Source: Lutjanus erythropterus
Lineage: Eukaryota; Chordata; Actinopteri; Lutjaniformes; Lutjanidae
Length of the DNA: 64,000 nucleotides
Direction of reading: 5' to 3'
Assembly (NCBI GenBank): GCA_020091685.1
Contig: CM034601.1
Span: forward strand, 7,276,429 to 7,340,428
The number at the start of each line of letters is the position of its first letter. Position 1 is the first letter of the stretch. The notes below the pieces were generated by a model. The model saw only the letters and a program-made list of their open reading frames with translations. It was not told where the DNA came from and searched no databases. Position numbers and translations under genes: made by a program. This document shows positions 58,601-64,000 of this stretch, piece by piece.

Positions 58601-61600
58601 CGACTCAGGTGCATATGAGGTTCTGTGATGCTTCATCAAGCATGACACTGGCTCTGCATAATTTCACACTGCATTGCAATAGCCTGTTAAAAGTGTTTAT
58701 CCTGTTAAAATTTAAACAGTGTTTCCCCTGTAACTCTAAGTCTGGTGGGCCTCCAGGCCAACAAGTACTGCCACCAGGCAAAATAAAGTATTTTTTTAAA
58801 TCCTAAAAATAACACCAATTATGAATCTATTTGAAAATTAATGCAGTGTTTCCTCCTCCAAAGCCTTGAGGAGATGGCTCAGATGGTTGCTTTTCTTTTT
58901 AATCCTCTGTTTTTCACCAATGGCGGGGCAGACAGGGAAAAAGGGGCATAGGGAAAAAGTCAGGTGAAGTACGTATGCTGTGTCCACACAGACAGTGTTG
59001 CTGCCCTGTCTTTCTACACTGCTTATGCAGAAGAGTTGTAAGGAGAAGAAAACAGTCGTAATAAAAAAAGCAGTGCGTTTTTATTTCCTATTGTTCAGAG
59101 AAAGACAGCAATAGAATCACCTGATTTTATTCGTTTTATTTACACACATTCTCCTCACGATGGTCACATTGTGCACGCAGCGTCACAGCCCGTAACGTCA
59201 CAGCCTGGTCACGGCCACACGCAGACACATGCTTGCATGAAGTTGGTGTTAGTGATAGATGCTAGGACCAAGATAAAGCGAAGACAGACAAGGAGATGGA
59301 CCAGCTGACTGTTGCCCAACAGCAGTTAAGTTTCCAGCTCTTCAGGATAATGTTAGCCAGCAGCAGACTGCTGTTCACAGACTGACAGTTAAAATCTCAC
59401 CTCCAGTTCTGGCTGAACAGTAAACAACCTGTGTTGACGCATCTCCTTTTCTCATCCAGACTCGTTCAACTTCTTCTCCTGTTTTTCTCACTGCAAAGCG
59501 AACTGTTGCACCACGTCTGTCTCCGGTTTGTTCACATGAACCGTGTTTTTAGCCTAAATCTTCACTGTAGCAGATCTCACAAGATCATGTTCCCCTCTGG
59601 TGTGTAATCTAAAAGTTATTTAACAGTCAGTGCTATATTATGAGTATCCGATTTAATTTTACATTAAAGGAAAGTTGCAAAAATGTTTGTACATTCTGTC
59701 AATTGTAGTTCTTAGAAAGACAGAAAATTGGAATTGGCCAAAATCAGAATCGAGTAAGATAATTGCAATCGGTGCATCTCTACTCGTACCCCTCCCTGCT
59801 TGTCACATGTTTCATTGCTCTGATTGGTTTTTGGTCTGTTGCATTCAAAGACATCTTGATCTGCACTTGTTGTTAATGCCTCTTAGAAGTAAAAAATGTT
59901 CCAAGGGATTCCAGACTAATTCACATTCACAAATCAGTCTGAAGATGCTTGGCTAGTTGTGTTCTTGGGAAAGTCATTGAACTCCAGAGTTGGTTCTTAC
60001 AGCCACCCTTTGAAACAGCAGAACACTAACGTCACTCAACGGCACACGAATGGTAACAGTGTTACTGTGTGAAAGGATTTGCATAGATTATACATGTTTT
60101 GAAGTATACTGGCCTGTGTGTATGGCACTGTACGAAAAAGTAAAAAATTCAGAAACATGTATAATACAGAACAGTACGATTCATGCTGTGGCCTATGTGT
60201 GACACAATCAAGACTTATCTAATCTAATAAAATCCTGTTCACTACAAGTGTTGCTATAGTTATCAGACTATTTCCCTGTGACTTTTGAAATTGTTGAACT
60301 CGTGCCAGAAATCCTGTCTCTGCTTGTATAATACCGTTTAACGTAGCTGGCAGCAGATGTAACCTTCAGTATCTGGGTCAACGTGACATGACCCATTAAC
60401 GATAAGGAAAGCTTTTATTTTCACAAGAGCAGGGAATGTCAGAGTGCATATAGCACAGTCAGTTCAAAGAGTTCAAGGGTGAAATCATCAAAAAAAAATT
60501 GTTTTTCTTCTGCTTATTTTATTTAATTTATTTTTTTTACTACTTTCTGTTTTTTATTTGTTCCTTTTTTTTCTTATCTTGACTGGATAATCTTGATGCA
60601 CAAAAATCTGATTTTATCCACACTGGGCCTCATGCAAGAGCCCCTCTTTTGAACAGATTTATTCTTTAGTGGCATCCATTTTAAAGAGAATTCACCAGTT
60701 TTGTCATAACTAGGATTTTTCTCTCCACCCCAAATAAAATTCATGAATGGTCCTGTCCTTCTGTATGAGCTTGTGACTACACTTGTTTTTTTTTTTTTTA
60801 ATTTTTCGTTCTTTTAAAACTTTTCACAGGGACTATTTGTGGCTAAATGATTTTAAAAATATATCTACTTGACTGACTGTCATATTTAAATAATAATGTT
60901 GTGAATTTTGTGGGGATCTTTATAGGACAAAGATATTTTCTCTGCAGCACAACAATATCTGATTTGAAATGATACACATTTTGTCTTTAACAAATATTGC
61001 ACCTCCTGCAGTGTGAAATTTGCGATTGTGATTTTGATTTAAAAAAAAAAAAAGATTAATCTGTTCAGGTCTAGGACGGTTTCTGCACAGGAAGGTCATT
61101 TCAATGAAAACCACTGTGGAACATCCTGACTAACCGGGGCACTTCTTGGAAACACATGTTGCTGTTGAGTTTTTCAAATGCCTTTTCGAACAAACAAAAT
61201 TCCTTCAGACCCTCTCGTACGGAGGTGGAGGCACAACCTTCACACAGCGATGTCTCAAAACCTTAGCTGATTAAAAACTTATAGTACTATCTGTAAACCC
61301 TACCACACTCAGTTTAACGATATCAGAGTCGAGGTATCATGTATCAGGTTTCTCATTTGTTTCCAGGGCCTCCATGTGGGAACAGAGCGCTCTCTCGCAG
61401 CGCTGTTCCCTGCAGGCCCTTTAGATTCACAGCCTCTGCATGTCTCGTTGCTACTGAACTTTCACCTAGATTGTTTCCTTTCTGGTATCGCGGAGCTCCT
61501 CTGTGCCGATTACATAAAGAGCAGCTCCTTTTGTATGGCACCAGTTGTAATGTAGGTCAGGGTGGCTTAACTCACTCTGTCAGCTCTTCTCTCAGAAATA

Positions 61601-61972
61601 AAACAATGCTAAGAGCAGATTTTCAGCTGATAAACATCCTGGTTATGAATTAAAATATGATAAATCAATTTCAAAAAAGAATTTAAATGCACAACAAGCT
61701 TATTTTCTGGGGAGGAGTGGTCCAGTTTTGTTGGTAACACAGATAATCCATCATCTAGAATGACCCTGAAATGTAATCCACATGTGGACGTGTCAGCGGT
61801 GGTGTGGGGCCCGGTCAGGGGCCGGTGGGCCTGCTGGTGTCTGTGATGCAGCTTCATGGTTGGATGGGTGATCACAGAGAATCAGTCTAACTGCAGCCTC
61901 ACCCTCTCTTGTCCTTTCTTACAGCATGAACTGTACATCAGAGCCTACCACATGCTCAGTGACTTTCCCTCG
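52666..61972 (+). CDS. bckdk: Branched-chain alpha-ketoacid dehydrogenase kinase, N-terminal four exons (partial, runs off right edge)
   Basis: Exons: 52666-52911, 56987-57055, 57174-57284 and 61925-61972, all phase 0 with good splice sites; 158 residues are visible out of roughly 420. The first about 45 residues are a basic, Ser/Thr-rich mitochondrial targeting sequence. Then come the family blocks [43 protein letters not shown] and [15 protein letters not shown], nearly identical to human BCKDK. This is the N-terminal four-helix domain of mitochondrial kinases; the GHKL ATP-binding domain lies beyond position 64000. The enzyme phosphorylates the E1-alpha subunit in the matrix and shuts off leucine, isoleucine and valine breakdown. 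A second in-frame ATG at 52699 has the better Kozak context (G at -3 versus C) and may be the real start. Confidence 0.95.
52912..56986 (+). other. Intron 1 of bckdk, about 4.1 kb
   Basis: Contains the 40-bp minisatellite at 55211-55380 and, near 56540-56700, a CGGGGCTCAAC-type repeat related to about 26758-27030. No exon was recognised inside it. Confidence 0.5.
55211..55380 (+). repeat. 40-bp minisatellite in bckdk intron 1
   Basis: The first two 40-base units (55211-55250, 55251-55290) differ at one base. The following units are diverged, built from TTAGCAGTTGGTCTGTGTAG and TTAGCGTTTGGTCT pieces. Confidence 0.9.
57415..57577 (-). repeat. Interspersed repeat, AGGGCTGCACAATTAATCG family
   Basis: On minus it begins AGGGCTGCACAATTAATCGC, then TTATCGAAATCGCAAAATG and CAAAGTGCAATATCC, ending around GCTGCAGAGATGTCCTGGGC. 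Confidence 0.65.
60905..61080. repeat. Interspersed repeat fragment with a T-rich and A-rich tract
   Basis: It shares CTCTGCAGCACAAC / AATATTGCACCTCCTGCAG and GCGATTGTGATTTTGATT with the 57415-57577 family. Confidence 0.45.
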
Positions 61973-61979
61973 GTGAGTG

Positions 61980-62012
61980 TCACACACACCCACACACACA
62001 CCCACACACACA
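61980..62012. repeat. (CA)n-rich microsatellite
   Basis: CACACACACCCACACACACA-type tract starting eight bases after the end of bckdk exon 4. Confidence 0.85.
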
Positions 62013-62285
62013 CGGGATCATAAGTTCAAGTTCTTCATTTCTTAGGGAGCAGCTTTACCACATTTACCATAAACAGAAGTGTGCAGTCAAATCATTTTAT
62101 TTGTCTGCATACAGCAGCTCCAGGATTGGTTGATTTGTTTAGCTCTTCAATTTAGTCAATCAGAATGTAACTTAAGACCATAATTCCCACTGCTGTGTCT
62201 TTGTTAAAATTTATTAAATAAAAAAGCCACAAATGACTTCTCAAAATCGCTGATTTGGTCTGATCAATTCCCAGAAAAGGTATTT

Positions 62286-62594
62286 GGTAGGGCTGCGACT
62301 AACAGTTATTTTCATTGTTGATGAACCTGTTGATTATTTTCTTGATTAATTGATCAGGTGTTTGGTCTATAAAATGTCTGAAAACTAGAAGATGATGTCC
62401 TCAAACGTCTTATTTTAACCACAACCCAAAAATATTAAGGTTACTTTTGCAAAGGAGTAAAGAAACTGGAGAATATTCACATTTAAGAGGCTGAAATCAA
62501 ATAATTTTTTTTCTTAAAAAAAATATCAAACCAATTTACTGATTATCAGAATAGTTCAGATTAATTTAATAATTGATTAATCATTGCAGCTCTA
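62286..62594 (+). repeat. GCTGCAACTAAC-family repeat, nearly full-length
   Basis: It begins AGGGCTGCGACTAACAGTTA and ends AATTGATTAATCATTGCAGC / TCT, with the full set of interior family motifs. One of the best-preserved copies in the window. Confidence 0.8.
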
Positions 62595-64000
62595 GTATTT
62601 GGTTTTCTTTTAATACCACATACTTTTTACAGTTATAAATAAGCAGAGAAAATATGCAAACCCTCATGTTTGACTAGTTAGAACCACCTTATATTTTGTA
62701 TTTTCTATCATTTAAATTACTTAAATAATCGATCAACTGTCAACTGTCTACAGGAACACTCTGGAAAGATATTGTTTGCCATTTAAGTTCTTATGAAACT
62801 AAATTTGATTTGTCACTGCAAAGTGACTGTCACTTATTTGTTTCTGTCAGGTGGCATTACTTTTAAAAGTAACTAATTAAACTTGTAATAGCTGCAACGA
62901 TTAATTGATTATTAATCATTAATCATTCAGTTTTTATGGTGAAATCCAACAAAAAACAAATATACCTTGACTTTTATAGAGCATTTTGCCTAAGAATTAA
63001 AATGAAATACTTTGACATAAGCTACCAAATCAGATATTATTAGAGCTGATATTTATTGGCTAATATATGCCGACACTGATAGACCAAAACACCTGTGGTA
63101 GGCAACATCGGCTGATAATTTATCGGCCCTGATATTTATCATGCATCATGTCAGATATTAAAGCTTCAAAACCTCAAATGGGAATGTAATGATGCCAGTT
63201 TGCATAAAGCCTGAAACCGGTTCTGACAACATTAATGCAAGCATCTAAGATGAGGTGTTTACTGGGTCGTAAACTGTAGTTAGTAGATTTGAATGAGAAA
63301 AGAGATATTAGAGAGTTAGGAAACTTAAACAGTGAAGCTTTGTAAATCAGTAACTGATGACTTATTTTCCTTGACAGAAAGAAGCAATAAAAGTGTTGTA
63401 ACAAGAGATTACTGGATTTATATGTGTGTACAGTATATTTATGTCATGGCTGTGTGCCTGTAAAGTGTTTGACAGTCTAAGAAACTGTATATAATAAAAA
63501 TACAAAACAAAATTTATTGTGCTGCTCAAATGTTGTTGCTTCAGAGTTAAAATAACTGTTGTTTTTAGCTAACAAGCTGACAGCTTGTGCAGTCTTAGTT
63601 TTGGGGTTTGGGATGGGTTCAGTTGCAGAACTCATGCACGGTGTGGAATGTGGGTCAGCCCTCTTCGTTTATTTCTCGGCTGTCAGTGACAGTGAACAGT
63701 CTCAGGTCTTCATTTCACTTTTTTTTTTGCCTTCACTGAGTTTGTGGCAAATAAACAAATGTGCCCTTTTGGTTCTGTGATGGTACAGGTCTGCACAGGA
63801 CTGATAAGAGACCTGCTGAACATGTATTTTTTTTTGTTCTGTTCTGTTCTGTTGCCATTCAGGCACCCGTTTGTTTCTGAGTTTGAACATATCAGACTGA
63901 TCTGAGAAGTTGCCCTCAGGCGTTCTGTGCTAGATAAAAACATACACCCTCTGACTTTTTTATGTTTTCCATCACTGAATCATGGTGGATGTCATTTAGA

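Larger units (their letters stand above)
57285..61924 (+). other. Intron 3 of bckdk, about 4.6 kb
   Basis: Filled with interspersed repeats: 57415-57577, a segment around 58720-59790 ending CAATCGGTGCATCTCTA, and 60905-61080. No coding exon lies between the exons ending 57284 and starting 61925, whose sequences are adjacent in the protein family. Confidence 0.55.
61973..64000 (+). other. Intron 4 of bckdk, right part of window
   Basis: No exon encoding the next conserved kinase block is visible. It holds a (CA)n-rich tract (61980-62012) beside the donor, a GCTGCAACTAAC-family copy (62286-62594) and a repeat-like segment at about 63040-63130 with TTTATTGGCTAATATATGCC and GGCTGATAATTTATCGGCCC. 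Confidence 0.5.

Overview
The window is vertebrate nuclear DNA, most likely from a teleost fish and probably a percomorph. It has short conserved exons with GT-AG introns, introns of up to about 20 kb, AT-rich intergenic DNA with long (TG)n tracts, and many short palindromic DNA-transposon derivatives plus a Tc1-like copy of the kind common in teleosts. There is no sign of bacterial gene structure. Genes were found by following conserved protein blocks from exon to exon and checking splice sites and reading phase. Family names come from recognising the protein sequences, not from a database search.

Layout. (1) About 1-29,340, minus strand: the first three coding exons of a POF1B-family gene, an epithelial junction and actin-associated protein, spread over 28 kb and running off the left edge. 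Its promoter carries a TATA box abutting an octamer, with CACCC/KLF-type boxes further upstream. (2) 29,739-33,352, minus strand: a complete styxl1 (MK-STYX pseudophosphatase) in eight coding exons; its 3' end lies about 400 bp upstream of the POF1B-like promoter. (3) 35,010-35,741, plus strand: an intronless secreted lectin-like protein with two C-type lectin domains, followed by an internally deleted Tc1 copy. (4) About 37,500-49,606, plus strand: a complete lrwd1 (ORCA) with one probable non-coding exon and 15 coding exons. (5) 52,666 to beyond 64,000, plus strand: the first four coding exons of bckdk, the mitochondrial branched-chain ketoacid dehydrogenase kinase. The rest lies outside the window.

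These genes do not form a pathway or operon. They are independent eukaryotic loci: cell junctions, pseudophosphatase signalling, secreted lectin, replication-origin and heterochromatin biology, and amino-acid catabolism. The long introns and spacers are filled with interspersed repeats, including large fold-back palindromes, hAT-like and other miniature elements, LINE-like 3' tails, two minisatellites and several microsatellites.

I did not find a clearly new biological system. The points most worth checking are the X-box upstream of styxl1, a 56-bp near-perfect inverted repeat upstream of the lectin, the non-canonical lectin domains, a GC-AG intron in styxl1, two NAGNAG acceptors in lrwd1, the pof1b-like promoter layout, and the unusual linkage of these genes.
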